The notes under the pieces are model-generated. The model was not told the DNA's origin. It saw only the letters and a program-made list of their open reading frames with translations, and did no database searches. From Alistipes sp. (GTDB taxonomy: Bacteria; Bacteroidota; Bacteroidia; Bacteroidales; Rikenellaceae): a DNA stretch of 64,000 nucleotides. The translations under genes and the position numbers were made by a program. Shown one piece after another: positions 9,364-18,300 of this stretch. Numbering within the stretch: the first letter of the stretch is position 1; each line of letters opens with the position of its first letter. The DNA lies in contig JAJQCA010000047.1 of NCBI GenBank assembly GCA_021202985.1, forward strand, positions 1 through 64,000. Reading direction: 5' to 3'.

Positions 9364-12300
9364 TTAAAAACTGAAATTAACGCCGAAAGAGAATCGCCTT
9401 ACGGACGGATAAAGGTCCGCTGCCGCGCTACCCCTGTCCTTTCCCACGGCCACTTCCACGTCAGCTCCCGAAAATTTGGTGATTGTAAAGAGGTTCTCCG
9501 CCGAAACATAGACCTGCACATTCCTCATCCTTATTTTGTCGGTAAGCCTTGCAGGCAGGTCGTAAGCGAGTGTAAGGTTGTTGAGCCGGAAGTAGCTGCC
9601 GTCCTCGATATAACGCGCGGAGTTATTGTTGGATTTATTGTTTCCGCCCCATATTGCCTGGGGATGGGTGGCCACATCACCCGGTTTTTCCCATCGGGTC
9701 CAATTTCCTTTGGGCGCCGATTTAAGGCTCATTGCGTTATAGGTCGGATATGCCCCGTCGTTGTCGTAGAACTGGCGCGCGGCGTGGAACACCTTGTTGC
9801 CGTACATGAAGTTACCGAGCGCGGAGAGGGTAAACCCTTTGTAGGAGATGCTCGTACCGATACCTCCGTAGAATTTCGGCGACGCCGAACCGCTGATAAC
9901 CTGGTCCGCCTTTTCGATATCGCCGGTAAGGAGCCGTTCGCCGGTATCCTTATCGGTCATGTACCATAAGGGTACGCCTGAGTAGGGGTCCACACCGGCC
10001 CATTCGGGGAGGAAGTAGGTATACATATCCTCGCCCTTGCGCCATATCCAGATACCGCTGTCTACCGGGAACTGGTCGGCATTGTCGTTCGCGAGTTCCG
10101 TGATACGGTTCTTGTTGGCCCCGATATTCAGGCTGGCCGTCCAGACGAAATCTTTTTTAACGATTATGTCGGGTGTCAGGGTTACTTCGAACCCGGTGTT
10201 TTTCATCGAGCCAATATTGCGGTACTGCCCGGCGAACCCGGTCAGCGAACTCATCGCCGCGTAGTAAATAAGGTCGGAGGTGTTCTTGATGTAGAAATCG
10301 AAAGTAATCCCGAGCCTGTTGAAGATGCGGCCGTCAAGGCCGATATTGGTCTCGAAGCATTTTTCCCATGTCAGGTCGCGGTTGCCGTAGGTGTGCGGGA
10401 ATGCGGCCGGAATGCCGTTATAGTTGGTTTTCAGCGTATAGAGGCTCATCCATGAATAATTGTCCAGGGTATTGATATTACCGATGGACCCGTAGCTGAA
10501 CCGTAATTTGAGATGGTCTACCCATTTCACAGGCTCCATAAACCGCTCGTTACTGACAGACCAGGCTCCGCCCACGGTCCAGAACCAGCCGTAGCGCACG
10601 GTGGGACTCAACTTCGACGAGCCGTCGACCCTGGTGGAGAACTGGGCGTTGTAGCGGTCGTCATAGGTGTAGTTGGCGTTGAAGTAGGCAGACTGGAGGG
10701 CATTCTCCTGTTTGCCTCCGGCCACCGCGTACGGGTTACCTGCTATATCGAGCACCTCGGCGCCGATAGGTATCGAAGAGCCGGTAGCGTCCGATGTCTG
10801 GTACCGGTAGTCGCTGTATTCGTAACCCAGAAACGCGTTTACTATATGCCGCTGTTCGAACGTACGGTTGAAGCGGAAGAGCTGGTTGGCGTATTTGGTA
10901 GTCGTGTAGTAGTTGATATTCTGCAACCGCCCGTTATCGCTCTCGGCATTGGTATGCCGGGGGTCGTAATAGATCTCGCGGAGCTGGCTGCGGTAACCGA
11001 TATTGTTATTGGATTCGAACACCAGCCAGTCGGTTATGCGGTACTCGAGCTTAAAGGCACCGTTGACACCGAATTGTTTGTTAGTCATCCTGTAGTAGGG
11101 CAGGTCGTACACATAGTTCTTCTCATCCCTTCCGTACCAGTCCGACTCCTTGCCGGTCCGCGCGGTTCCGTCCGGGTTGTACGGGTAGTCCCACGGCAGG
11201 TAGGTCATGGCCGAGTAGAGGCTGTGCTGTTTATCCTTGTCCTCGAAATAACTCGCGGCTACCCTTGTCTGGAGCGAGAGTCGGTCGTTTACCTTTATAT
11301 CGGTATTGTTGCGGATACTGTAACGGTCGTAGCGGTATCCCTTCACCGTACCCTGTTCGTTGTAAAAATCCCCGGAGAGGAAGTTACGCACCTTGTCGGT
11401 ACCCATCGTATGGGATACGGTGTAATTCTGCGAGAATCCGAGCTTAGTGGCGAAATCGAACCAGTCGGTATTGTGGGACAGTAACTTTTCTTTGTCCGCA
11501 AGGAACAGGTGCTCCTGTTTGGTAATATCTATACCGGCCATACTCATCGTATAGTCGTAAAGTTCCTGACCGTCCATCAGTTTGAAGTTCGCAAGGTGCT
11601 GCTGCGAGATACCCAGTTTCACATTAACGTCGAAACGGTTTTCGCCCGTGCGGCCGCTCTTGGTGGTTACGAGGATAACCCCGTTCGTGGCACGCGAACC
11701 GTAGAGGGCTGTGGCTCCGGCATCCTTCAATATGGACATGGATTCGATTTCGGAGGGGTTCAATTGCGCGCCCGTTCCCGAAACCACGCCGTCGATAACC
11801 CAGAGGGGCCCCATCTTACCGTTGTCCGAAGTGAGCGAACTCTGGCCCCGGATAAGGATATTCGCGGCCTCGCCGGGTTTACCCGATACGTTGGACACCT
11901 GGACGCCTGCCACCTTTCCCTGGAGCATACTGTTCACGTTGGGTGAGGTGTTGGTCTTCAGGTCGCTCGACTTGAGGGTCGAAATGGAGCCGGTAACGGA
12001 ACTTTTCCTTTGAGTCCCGTAGGCCACTACCACGATTTCGTCCATTTCGGTGGTGCTCTCTTCCAGGACCACATTGATGTTATCACGGCCGCCGACCGTA
12101 ATCTCCTGTGTGGTGTAACCTATAAAGCTGAAGAGGAGGACCGACCCCGGCCCTGATACGGTTATGGCATAAGAACCGTCGATTCCGGTTATCATACCGT
12201 TGGTGGTGTTCTGTTCCACTACGGCAACGCCGGGAAGCGGGGTACCGTCCACTCCGCTAACCGTTCCCGTTACCGTGATTCCCTGCGGCTGGGCGGTCAC

Positions 12301-12420
12301 CCCGGCCGATGAGTCGTCGTTTGCCGCGGCGGTTACCGTGAAGGCGCCCATGCAGGCGGCCGACAGCAATACGACGGCGATCTTTTTCAGACCGATTAAA
12401 TTTCTGTTGAAATGTTCCAT
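9364..12420 (-). CDS. SusC/RagA TonB-linked outer-membrane transporter
   Basis: 1018 residues. A signal peptide is followed by a carboxypeptidase-regulatory-like module (~45-115, VTGTVSGVDGTPLPGVAVVEQNTTNG), the SusC TonB-box region (EMDEIVVVAYGTQRKSSVTGSIS), a plug domain (PGEAANILIRGQSSLTSDN, then LWVIDGV and MSILKDAGATALYGSRATNGVILVTTKSG) and a 22-strand-type barrel ending in the canonical aromatic residue (FSFGVNFSF). First gene of the SusC-SusD-BACON-DUF3472 operon. It lacks the STN domain seen in the transporter at 24.3 kb, so control is probably through the nearby AraC regulator, not an anti-sigma pair. Confidence 0.95.
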   Translation of the reverse strand: MEHFNRNLIGLKKIAVVLLSAACMGAFTVTAAANDDSSAGVTAQPQGITVTGTVSGVDGTPLPGVAVVEQNTTNGMITGIDGSYAITVSGPGSVLLFSFIGYTTQEITVGGRDNINVVLEESTTEMDEIVVVAYGTQRKSSVTGSISTLKSSDLKTNTSPNVNSMLQGKVAGVQVSNVSGKPGEAANILIRGQSSLTSDNGKMGPLWVIDGVVSGTGAQLNPSEIESMSILKDAGATALYGSRATNGVILVTTKSGRTGENRFDVNVKLGISQQHLANFKLMDGQELYDYTMSMAGIDITKQEHLFLADKEKLLSHNTDWFDFATKLGFSQNYTVSHTMGTDKVRNFLSGDFYNEQGTVKGYRYDRYSIRNNTDIKVNDRLSLQTRVAASYFEDKDKQHSLYSAMTYLPWDYPYNPDGTARTGKESDWYGRDEKNYVYDLPYYRMTNKQFGVNGAFKLEYRITDWLVFESNNNIGYRSQLREIYYDPRHTNAESDNGRLQNINYYTTTKYANQLFRFNRTFEQRHIVNAFLGYEYSDYRYQTSDATGSSIPIGAEVLDIAGNPYAVAGGKQENALQSAYFNANYTYDDRYNAQFSTRVDGSSKLSPTVRYGWFWTVGGAWSVSNERFMEPVKWVDHLKLRFSYGSIGNINTLDNYSWMSLYTLKTNYNGIPAAFPHTYGNRDLTWEKCFETNIGLDGRIFNRLGITFDFYIKNTSDLIYYAAMSSLTGFAGQYRNIGSMKNTGFEVTLTPDIIVKKDFVWTASLNIGANKNRITELANDNADQFPVDSGIWIWRKGEDMYTYFLPEWAGVDPYSGVPLWYMTDKDTGERLLTGDIEKADQVISGSASPKFYGGIGTSISYKGFTLSALGNFMYGNKVFHAARQFYDNDGAYPTYNAMSLKSAPKGNWTRWEKPGDVATHPQAIWGGNNKSNNNSARYIEDGSYFRLNNLTLAYDLPARLTDKIRMRNVQVYVSAENLFTITKFSGADVEVAVGKDRGSAAADLYPSVRRFSFGVNFSF

Positions 12421-12821
12421 AGATATATAATCATTTCAGGTTAGTAATAGTTGTAATCTTTCCTGCTGATACAGGGTAGTTAATCGGAAGTTTTACCATA
12501 GGCATTTTAGTTTAGGTTAGAAAAAAGTATATTTGTTTAAGGTCAGTCGTGTTGCATCATACCGCACCGGCACCGGTACGACCGGATGCATCGATAACTG
12601 GCGGATAGCATGCAAGGTGGTTGGAAGCCAAACAGGTGGACGGGGCGCTACGACAGGGAACTATTCCGGGATAGTAACATTCCGGACCGGCCGGAAGAAA
12701 GGATGGAAGATGTCGTCTTCAACAGGATAAAACCTTCTGATTCAATTCTCACAATCATTCTCTACACAGGTTTCAGATTGTCACACAAACAATCTATATT
12801 ATTACACATTCCAAGACATTC

Positions 12822-12853
12822 CAAATGTATCTATTCGGATTACAATTTCACAA
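12822..12853 (-). promoter_or_regulatory. Candidate promoter of the SusCD operon
   Basis: On the minus strand a -33-like TTG (12853-12851) and a -7 box TACATTTG (12829-12822), matching TAnnTTTG, are 21 bp apart. This would give a leader of roughly 390 nt before susC at 12420. No protein gene is convincing in 12421-13130, so the rest of this 700-bp stretch is leader and spacer. A plus-strand TATATTTG at 12528-12535 is also present with nothing obvious downstream. Confidence 0.4.
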
Positions 12854-13131
12854 CCCATTTTCAGAAGACAAGCCGGCTACGATTTGCGAATGTTACCGAT
12901 ATTGCCGCGTTTTTAAAAAAATTCCCGGAATTCGAAATCCGCTGACGAAAACGTAATACGGAGCGAAACAGAAAGCGGGTGATATTTTCGGAAAATGTTG
13001 ACATGTTCACGGGGATGTAAAGCATCTGCCGGGCGGCGACGGAGGGTGCATAATCACGGCGGTTATACGGACATAACCGTATAAGGAGAGAAGGTATTTA
13101 CCGTCTTGCGTAAGGGAGATGGATAAAGCTT

Positions 13132-13161
13132 TTGCCGAATAATTAAAATATATTATATTTG
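13132..13161 (+). promoter_or_regulatory. Promoter of tRNA-Pro
   Basis: A TTTGCC -33 element at 13131-13136 (TTG at 13132-13134) and a TATATTTG -7 box at 13154-13161, about 19 bp apart, sit just upstream of the tRNA. This matches the Bacteroidetes TTTG / TAnnTTTG consensus well. Confidence 0.75.
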
Positions 13162-13178
13162 CAGTCCGAAACAAGTCG

Positions 13179-13253
13179 CGGGGTGTAGCTCAGCCCGGTT
13201 AGAGTATCGGTCTGGGGGACCGAGGGTCGCAAGTTCGAATCTTGTCACCCCGA
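13179..13253 (+). tRNA. tRNA-Pro (GGG anticodon)
   Basis: The gene folds as a full cloverleaf: 7-bp acceptor CGGGGTG/CACCCCG, D arm with AGCTCAG and GGTTAGAGT, anticodon stem TCGGT/ACCGA with loop CTGGGGG (anticodon GGG), and a T arm GCAAG-TTCGAAT-CTTGT. The discriminator is A and CCA is not encoded. The acceptor and anticodon stems are fully paired. The segment directly after the gene recurs inverted three times downstream. Confidence 0.95.
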
Positions 13254-13268
13254 CAAAGGATTTTCGGG

Positions 13269-13288
13269 AAGCCATCGTAAGATGGCTT
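13269..13288 (+). terminator. tRNA-Pro terminator
   Basis: An 8-bp hairpin, AAGCCATC-GTAA-GATGGCTT, followed by TTTTT, lies 15 bp after the tRNA 3' end. Confidence 0.8.
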
Positions 13289-13290
13289 TT

Positions 13291-13342
13291 TTATAATAAT
13301 AAGGACCCGGATGCTTGCATCAACGGGTCCTTATTATTATAA
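13291..13342. terminator. Long bidirectional hairpin after tRNA-Pro
   Basis: A perfect 19-bp stem (13291-13309 with 13324-13342) carries an inner 5-bp hairpin (GATGC-TT-GCATC) in its loop. The stem base is AT-rich with A/T tracts on both sides, so it can terminate transcription from either strand. It separates the tRNA from the tandem repeat array. Confidence 0.7.
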
Positions 13343-13360
13343 AAAAAGGATACTTTGTAT

Positions 13361-13693
13361 CTTCCCGAAAATCCTTTGAATCAGCCCCGCGCAGCGGCAC
13401 AAGATCACGTAGTAATCTTGTGTAAGCCCGAACCCGACGACCAGTCGTAAGCAAAAAAAACACCTCGGCATCTTCCCGAAAATCCTTTGTTTCAGCCCCG
13501 CGCAGGCGGCACAAGATCACGTAGTAATCTTGTCTCTCACCCACAGCCCCATTCCTTAGTAAAAAGAAACACTCCGGTTTGTCTTCCCGAAAATCCTTTG
13601 AATCTGCCCCGCGCAGCGGCACAAGATCACGTAGTAATCTTGTGTAAGCCCACGTTCCAAACATTTGCCACCCAAATCCGCGCGGCGGTACAA
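13361..13693. repeat. Three tandem 111-bp repeats related to tRNA-Pro 3' flank
   Basis: Units begin at 13361, 13472 and 13583, giving a period of exactly 111 bp. Each starts with CTTCCCGAAAATCCTTTG, which is the inverse complement of the sequence just after the tRNA-Pro 3' end (13253-13270). It continues with a GCCCCGCGCAG(C)GGC block and ACAAGAT-CACGTAGTA-ATCTTGT, a 7-bp inverted repeat. The ACAAGAT half matches the complement of the tRNA T arm. The second half of each unit is less conserved (A-rich, then a CCGG-like motif). The period is a multiple of three, so a minus-strand reading frame repeats with it. I do not consider that frame a gene. Confidence 0.85.
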
Positions 13694-13934
13694 GATGTCC
13701 GCAGGTAAAAACACTTTGTGATCCGGCTGCGGAACCTCTTTCAATAGGAGCGACCCGGGACCGCCGTAACCGTGAATAACTGACTGCTTTCATAATCCGT
13801 ATGTTTACCATTATAAAAGCAATAAAATACGCCTTAGCGGTAATGCCGGCATCAATACAAAGGCGTTCGGGTACTGCCCGGCCGCCAGGGGAAGAACTGT
13901 TAAGCTACGGCTGTCGGTAACAGGTAGATCCGTT

Positions 13935-14468
13935 TTAGTATTTGTTCCGGGCGCTTATCTCCGCCGTGGATTTCCGGGATTTGGGACGCGTGGGCGCGGC
14001 CGGATATCCTACCGTTATCATCAGGGGAATGCGGGTTCGCTTACCGATCCCTAGCAGGCGGCGCAGCCTCTCCTCTTTAAACCATCCCACCATACAGGTA
14101 CCCAGCCCGAGGTCCGCTGCCTGAAGGCATAAATGGGCGGCCAGTATACCGATATCCATCAACGGGTACTCTTTGTCCTGCAACACGCTTCCCATCCGCG
14201 ACAGGAGGTTCGGTTTTTCCATCGTAACCACGATGACAACCGGAGCCTGGTGGACAAATTTGTTAAGCCCGAGGGTGGACGCACACCCGGCCACCTTCTC
14301 TTTCAATTCCGGGTCGTCTACCACGACCAGTTTCCATGGCTGGGAATTGTTGGACGATGGGGCGAGGCGGCCTGCCTCGATAATCTGTTCGAGTTTGAAG
14401 GGCTCCACCGGACGGCCGGTGTAAGAACGGTCGCTCTGGCGTATTTTAACGAGTTCGGAAAATTCCAT
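13935..14468 (-). CDS. Nitroreductase-family flavoprotein
   Basis: 177 residues from the ATG at 14468, which is preceded by AGGTG, one of the few Shine-Dalgarno-like sites here and the reason for rejecting the upstream start at 14504. The N-terminus has the FMN-binding RQSDRSYTGRPVE motif (R-x-S-x-R-x-Y/F) and LAPSSNNSQPWKLVVV, the family signature. The C-terminus has LGLGTCMVGWF and the ITVGYPA strand. The C-terminal half is of the Fe-S-free, short nitroreductase type. Likely an NAD(P)H-dependent FMN oxidoreductase of unknown substrate. It is divergently transcribed from the MBL-fold gene. Confidence 0.9.
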   Translation of the reverse strand: MEFSELVKIRQSDRSYTGRPVEPFKLEQIIEAGRLAPSSNNSQPWKLVVVDDPELKEKVAGCASTLGLNKFVHQAPVVIVVTMEKPNLLSRMGSVLQDKEYPLMDIGILAAHLCLQAADLGLGTCMVGWFKEERLRRLLGIGKRTRIPLMITVGYPAAPTRPKSRKSTAEISARNKY

Positions 14469-14491
14469 ATCACCTGTATTAGAATAAGGCC

Positions 14492-14499
14492 CAAAGATA
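14492..14499 (-). promoter_or_regulatory. -7 box of the nitroreductase gene
   Basis: TATCTTTG on the minus strand matches TAnnTTTG exactly, 24 bp upstream of the ATG at 14468. No clear -33 TTG at the usual distance. Confidence 0.5.
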
Positions 14500-14573
14500 A
14501 ACAAATCGGGAAGCCGGTGCCGGTTTTTGCCGGGAGTTAGTAAATTTACCCACTGAAACCAAGAGTACGGATT

Positions 14574-15455
14574 ATGAAAAAAACGATTTTAACACTTGCA
14601 GCCGCCATGGCCGTATCCACCGGGGCACAGGCGCAGAACGAAAATATTTTTATTTACCCGGTAGGCGATTATAAGGTGTACCTCCTTTCGGAAGGCCAGT
14701 CGGACGGGAACCCGTCCATCCTTATCGGTGCGGGACAGGATATCCTCGCCGAATATGTGCCCACCGGCACCTTTCCGAGCGCGGTCAACACGTTCCTTGT
14801 GGTTATGCCTGACAAGAACGTCCTCATCGACGCCGGGTTCGGCCGTAACCTGTTCGACAACCTCTCCGCGGCTGGCGTCTCGGCCGGCGGGGTGGACGAA
14901 GTCCTGCTAACCCATATGCACGGCGACCATATCGGAGGGATGTTCCGGGACGGAGAGCCATCGTTCCCCGGAGCAAAAGTAACGGTCTCCCGGGCCGAGA
15001 AGGACTACTGGTCGAGCGACGCTGAGATGGGGAAAGTGGCGGAAAATAGCCGGGGTTCGTTCCTGAACGCCCGCCGGGTATTCGACTCCTATGCCGGCTC
15101 GCTGGAGACGGTGGAGCCGCTCGAAATAACAGAGGTACCGGCTGCCGACGGCATTTACCCCGTTAAAGCCTACGGCCACACCCCGGGCCATGTCGGGTAT
15201 ATGGTGGTATCGGGCGGGGAACGTCTGTTGGTATGGGGTGACCTCACGCACGTCACCCCGGTGCAGATGCCGCACCCGGAGATTGCCGTAACTTACGATG
15301 TAGACCCGGCCGCCGCCGTAGCCAGCCGCCTGCCGTTAATGAGGTACGTCGCGGAGCATGGAATCCCCGTCGCCGGTATGCATATAGCCTACCCCGGTAT
15401 CGGAACCCTTACACCTGACGGTAATTCGGGTTACGTGTTTACCCCGGCTGAATAG
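14574..15455 (+). CDS. Secreted metallo-beta-lactamase-fold hydrolase
   Basis: 293 residues with a cleavable signal peptide (AAAMAVSTGAQAQNE). The zinc site motif THMHGDHIGG (H-x-H-x-D-H) is at ~114-123, a third ligand histidine is in AYGHTPGHVGYM, a fourth-site Asp in LLVWGDLTH, and a final His in AGMHIAYPG. The fold belongs to the MBL superfamily of hydrolases (lactonase/quorum-quenching-like or glyoxalase-II-like). Substrate not assignable. Export to the periplasm is supported by the signal peptide. It ends in a strong terminator shared with the convergent GH28 gene. Confidence 0.88.
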   Translation: MKKTILTLAAAMAVSTGAQAQNENIFIYPVGDYKVYLLSEGQSDGNPSILIGAGQDILAEYVPTGTFPSAVNTFLVVMPDKNVLIDAGFGRNLFDNLSAAGVSAGGVDEVLLTHMHGDHIGGMFRDGEPSFPGAKVTVSRAEKDYWSSDAEMGKVAENSRGSFLNARRVFDSYAGSLETVEPLEITEVPAADGIYPVKAYGHTPGHVGYMVVSGGERLLVWGDLTHVTPVQMPHPEIAVTYDVDPAAAVASRLPLMRYVAEHGIPVAGMHIAYPGIGTLTPDGNSGYVFTPAE

Positions 15456-15471
15456 TTCCGGATTCACGGAT

Positions 15472-15510
15472 AAAAGAAGAGCTACGGCCTGGGGCCGTAG
15501 CTCTTCTTTT
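15472..15510. terminator. Bidirectional terminator between MBL hydrolase and GH28
   Basis: A perfect 18-bp stem (15472-15489 with 15493-15510) with a 3-nt loop, A tract on the left and T tract on the right, between the convergent genes at 14574-15455 (+) and 15576-17240 (-). Confidence 0.9.
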
Positions 15511-15575
15511 TTAGCAGCGTCACGAATCCTTCCGGCAGGGCAGGAAGCCGCCACCACCGGACTGCGGCGAAGGGC

Positions 15576-17240
15576 TTAATTGAAAATCACACTACCTTCA
15601 CTGCGCGGGGATATTACACTATTTGCGGGAGTGGCCACCCCGGGATTTACCACGATACCACTGTTCCTGCTGCCGGTAACTTCGAGGACCGTCTCCACAC
15701 CCTCCACCGTTTGCAGCCCGTAGATCACCAGCCCGGCGGCGTTATTCACCATCAGGGCGGGGCCTGTGCGCGGAGCGATTGTAACGTTGTTGAGCACAAC
15801 GGAGGTCGATTCGTTTACCTGCGCCCCTATTTCGGACTCGATATAACTGTTCTCTACCACGACGTTGCTCACGTTCTTCTCGGGTAATCCGTTAAAGAGC
15901 ATGGCCCGCCGCGCTCCGCGGCATACGACGTTGGAGATGTATATATTGCGGAACTCCGGGGTCGTCTCGTCCACCGGCATTGCGGGCATATCGGTGACCG
16001 GGCCTTCGTCCCCGTCCTCGAGCGCCTCGCTGGCCGACTTGCCGCCGTAGAACAGGTCGAAGAGCAGGGCCTCGGTCGCAATGTCGTTCATCACGATATT
16101 GTCGATGTAGATATTCTCCACCACACCTCCGCGGCCGCGTGTACTTTTAAACCGCAGCCCCACGTCCGTGCCCGAAAAACGGCAGTTGGTAACGGCCACG
16201 TTCTTAACCCCGCCGCTCATTTCGCTGCCGACCACGAAACCTCCGTGGCCGTGGAACACCGTGCAGTTGTCGACCAGTATGTTGGACGAAGGCACTCCGC
16301 GGTGGCGGCCTTCCTCGTCCTTACCACTTTTGATACAGATTGCGTCGTCGCCCACGTCGAGCGTGCAGTTTCGCACGATAACCCTGTCGCACGACTCGAT
16401 ATCCATACCGTCGCCGTTTTGCGCGTACCACGGGCAGCGCACCAGCACGTCGTCTATAATAATACCGCGGCTTAGTACGAGGTGGACGTTCCAGCAGGGC
16501 GAGTTCTGGAAAATCACCCCTTCGAGTTTGACGTTTTCACAATCCTCCATATATATCATCACCGGACGCAGGTAGTCGCGGATGGATTGAAAATCCTCCA
16601 TCGTGGTGGCCCAGCGGGTGATATTGAGGTCGGAGTCGGCCGCGCCGAGTTTGAACGACTCGGAAGGGTACCACGTCTCGCCGTCCTCACGAAGCACGCC
16701 GCCCCCGGCAACGATACGGTCCCATTCCCACGGGCTGACTTTGCCCCTCTTAACTGCGCGCCACGGTTCGCCGTTGCCGTCTATTATACCTTTGCCCGTA
16801 ATGGAGATATTCGAACGGCCGCGGGCCGAAACGGGCGACTGGCAACGGTAAGTCTGCTTACCCTCGAACCAGACCGGCACTATCGGGTAGAGGTCCTTAT
16901 CGGCGCTGAACACTATAATAGAGTTTTCGGTCAGGTGCAGGTCTATATTATCTTCCAGCACTATCGGCCCGGTAAGCCAGACACCCTCGGGAACGAGCAG
17001 CCTGCCCCCTCCCTGTGTGGACAAGGCTTCGATACCCCGGCGAAAAGCGTCCGTATTAAGCGTTATGGCATCTCCGGCACCCCCGAAATCGGCCACCGAT
17101 ACTGTCCGGTCAGGTATCAAGGGGTCGGCGACCTCGACCGTAAAAGGTATCCCGGCGGGTTGGGCCGCCGCACCGGGGTGGAATAAAAGCGTAACTGCGG
17201 CCGTAAGGACGACCGTGTGAATCTTGCCGATAAGGTTCAT
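15576..17240 (-). CDS. GH28-family polygalacturonase-like glycoside hydrolase
   Basis: 554 residues with a signal peptide (LLFHPGAAAQPA). The right-handed beta-helix and all four GH28 catalytic motifs are visible: NGDG (variant of NTDG, in AQNGDGMDIES), DD (VGDDAICIKSG), GHG (FHGHGGFVVGSEMSGG) and RxK (LRFKSTRGRGG). These contain the acidic catalytic triad. The N-terminal VADFGGAGDAITLNTDAF segment is the usual GH28 start. It should cleave pectic galacturonan or rhamnogalacturonan in the periplasm. The next genes on the plus strand (SH3-like protein, GH95) point to the same glycan class. The NTDG-to-NGDG change is tolerated in this family. Confidence 0.9.
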   Translation of the reverse strand: MNLIGKIHTVVLTAAVTLLFHPGAAAQPAGIPFTVEVADPLIPDRTVSVADFGGAGDAITLNTDAFRRGIEALSTQGGGRLLVPEGVWLTGPIVLEDNIDLHLTENSIIVFSADKDLYPIVPVWFEGKQTYRCQSPVSARGRSNISITGKGIIDGNGEPWRAVKRGKVSPWEWDRIVAGGGVLREDGETWYPSESFKLGAADSDLNITRWATTMEDFQSIRDYLRPVMIYMEDCENVKLEGVIFQNSPCWNVHLVLSRGIIIDDVLVRCPWYAQNGDGMDIESCDRVIVRNCTLDVGDDAICIKSGKDEEGRHRGVPSSNILVDNCTVFHGHGGFVVGSEMSGGVKNVAVTNCRFSGTDVGLRFKSTRGRGGVVENIYIDNIVMNDIATEALLFDLFYGGKSASEALEDGDEGPVTDMPAMPVDETTPEFRNIYISNVVCRGARRAMLFNGLPEKNVSNVVVENSYIESEIGAQVNESTSVVLNNVTIAPRTGPALMVNNAAGLVIYGLQTVEGVETVLEVTGSRNSGIVVNPGVATPANSVISPRSEGSVIFN

Positions 17241-17420
17241 ATATTAAAGGTTTGGTTTGTAAAGTTTCCAGCGCCGCAAGATAACCAATTTGGCCGGAAA
17301 GGCCCAAAGGCTAACGGGGTTTTGCCGGAGCGGGATATAAACGTATGGAATTTTACTATATTTAAAACCACATTCAACCCCGATACCTATTATATAGCGG
17401 AAGGACCCATACGATAAATA

Positions 17421-18215
17421 ATGTTGAAACACCTGATCACCCTGAGCATCCTTATGATCTGCGTGCCGCCTTCCGGCGCCCAGCCGGATTACGGGACCGG
17501 TATTGTCGCGGAAGTCAACGGCGCACATTTGTGGTGCAGGCAGCTCGTCATGGTGGACGGCAGGACGGCAGTCTACCATGACGGGGAGGGACGCCTGCGG
17601 AAATTTACCGTAACCACGGAGTATCCCGACAGCCGTTCCTTCCATACCGGGTACTTGGATGCGGAAGGGCGGCTGGCCCATATCCTTTTCTGCGACTACG
17701 TGCCCGAGGGATTATCCCACGCGGGGACGGCCACACTGAAGGACCCCGGTACAGAGGATGTGGCGGTGGATATAATTTCGATGGATATAAGTTCCTCCGT
17801 ACACGCCCCGAACCGCTCAAGGGGTATCACCTACGGGTTTCCGCAGGAATGTGGACCCCAAGGTCACGACCATTTTCCGCAAGCCGGAACCATAGCCGGA
17901 CAATTGGGGAATGCCGTATTCGGCGAACCACTTTCGGGACCGGTCATTTTCGGGGAACCCTCTCCAGGCGATACCGTATATGTAAACACTAATAACGTCC
18001 CCCTCCGTCAGCACTCTTCCGACGATGCGCAGACGGTGGCACTCCTCCGCGCCGGGGACAAACTGGTTGTAACGGCTGTTAACCCGGAAGATACCACCGC
18101 GGGGCCTGCCCGGTGGCTCGGCGTACGGTCGTACAACCGTACGGGATATGTCCGCGGAGAGTTTACCGAGCCGGTGGCTGTACCGGCCGGGCTGCCACAA
18201 CCGTCACAGTATTAA
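17421..18215 (+). CDS. Secreted protein with SH3-like C-terminal domain
   Basis: 264 residues. A signal peptide (SILMICVPPSGAQP) is followed by an unrecognised N-terminal region rich in short beta segments, and by a bacterial-SH3-like domain at ~185-250 (VYVNTNNVPLRQHSS, then LLRAGDKLVVTAV and ARWLGVRSYNRTGYV, matching the SH3_3 pattern V-x-a-x-x-L-N/R-x-R ... G-x-x-V-x-V ... W-x-x-V). Such domains often bind cell-wall peptides. The gene lies 86 bp before the GH95 gene on the same strand. Function unknown. Confidence 0.65.
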   Translation: MLKHLITLSILMICVPPSGAQPDYGTGIVAEVNGAHLWCRQLVMVDGRTAVYHDGEGRLRKFTVTTEYPDSRSFHTGYLDAEGRLAHILFCDYVPEGLSHAGTATLKDPGTEDVAVDIISMDISSSVHAPNRSRGITYGFPQECGPQGHDHFPQAGTIAGQLGNAVFGEPLSGPVIFGEPSPGDTVYVNTNNVPLRQHSSDDAQTVALLRAGDKLVVTAVNPEDTTAGPARWLGVRSYNRTGYVRGEFTEPVAVPAGLPQPSQY

Positions 18216-18300
18216 CCCGGGAGAATAGGATGTCCGGATTTGTAGAAACTTTATACCCGTGTGTCGTATTATCTTCGGGAAAAATTTAATTCTTACAAAA

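Noticed and set aside
12610..12945. 111-codon plus-strand frame upstream of susC
   Set aside because: Overlaps the proposed susC promoter on the other strand. Sequence is basic and unpatterned with no family resemblance.
13361..13693. CRISPR-like repeat array
   Set aside because: Units are 111 bp with partly conserved interiors, only three copies, no short-repeat/unique-spacer pattern and no cas genes.
13320..13811. 163-codon minus-strand frame with a 37-residue repeat (KDFRED motif)
   Set aside because: It is the translation of the 111-bp non-coding repeats. The period is a multiple of three by chance and the content follows tRNA flank sequence.
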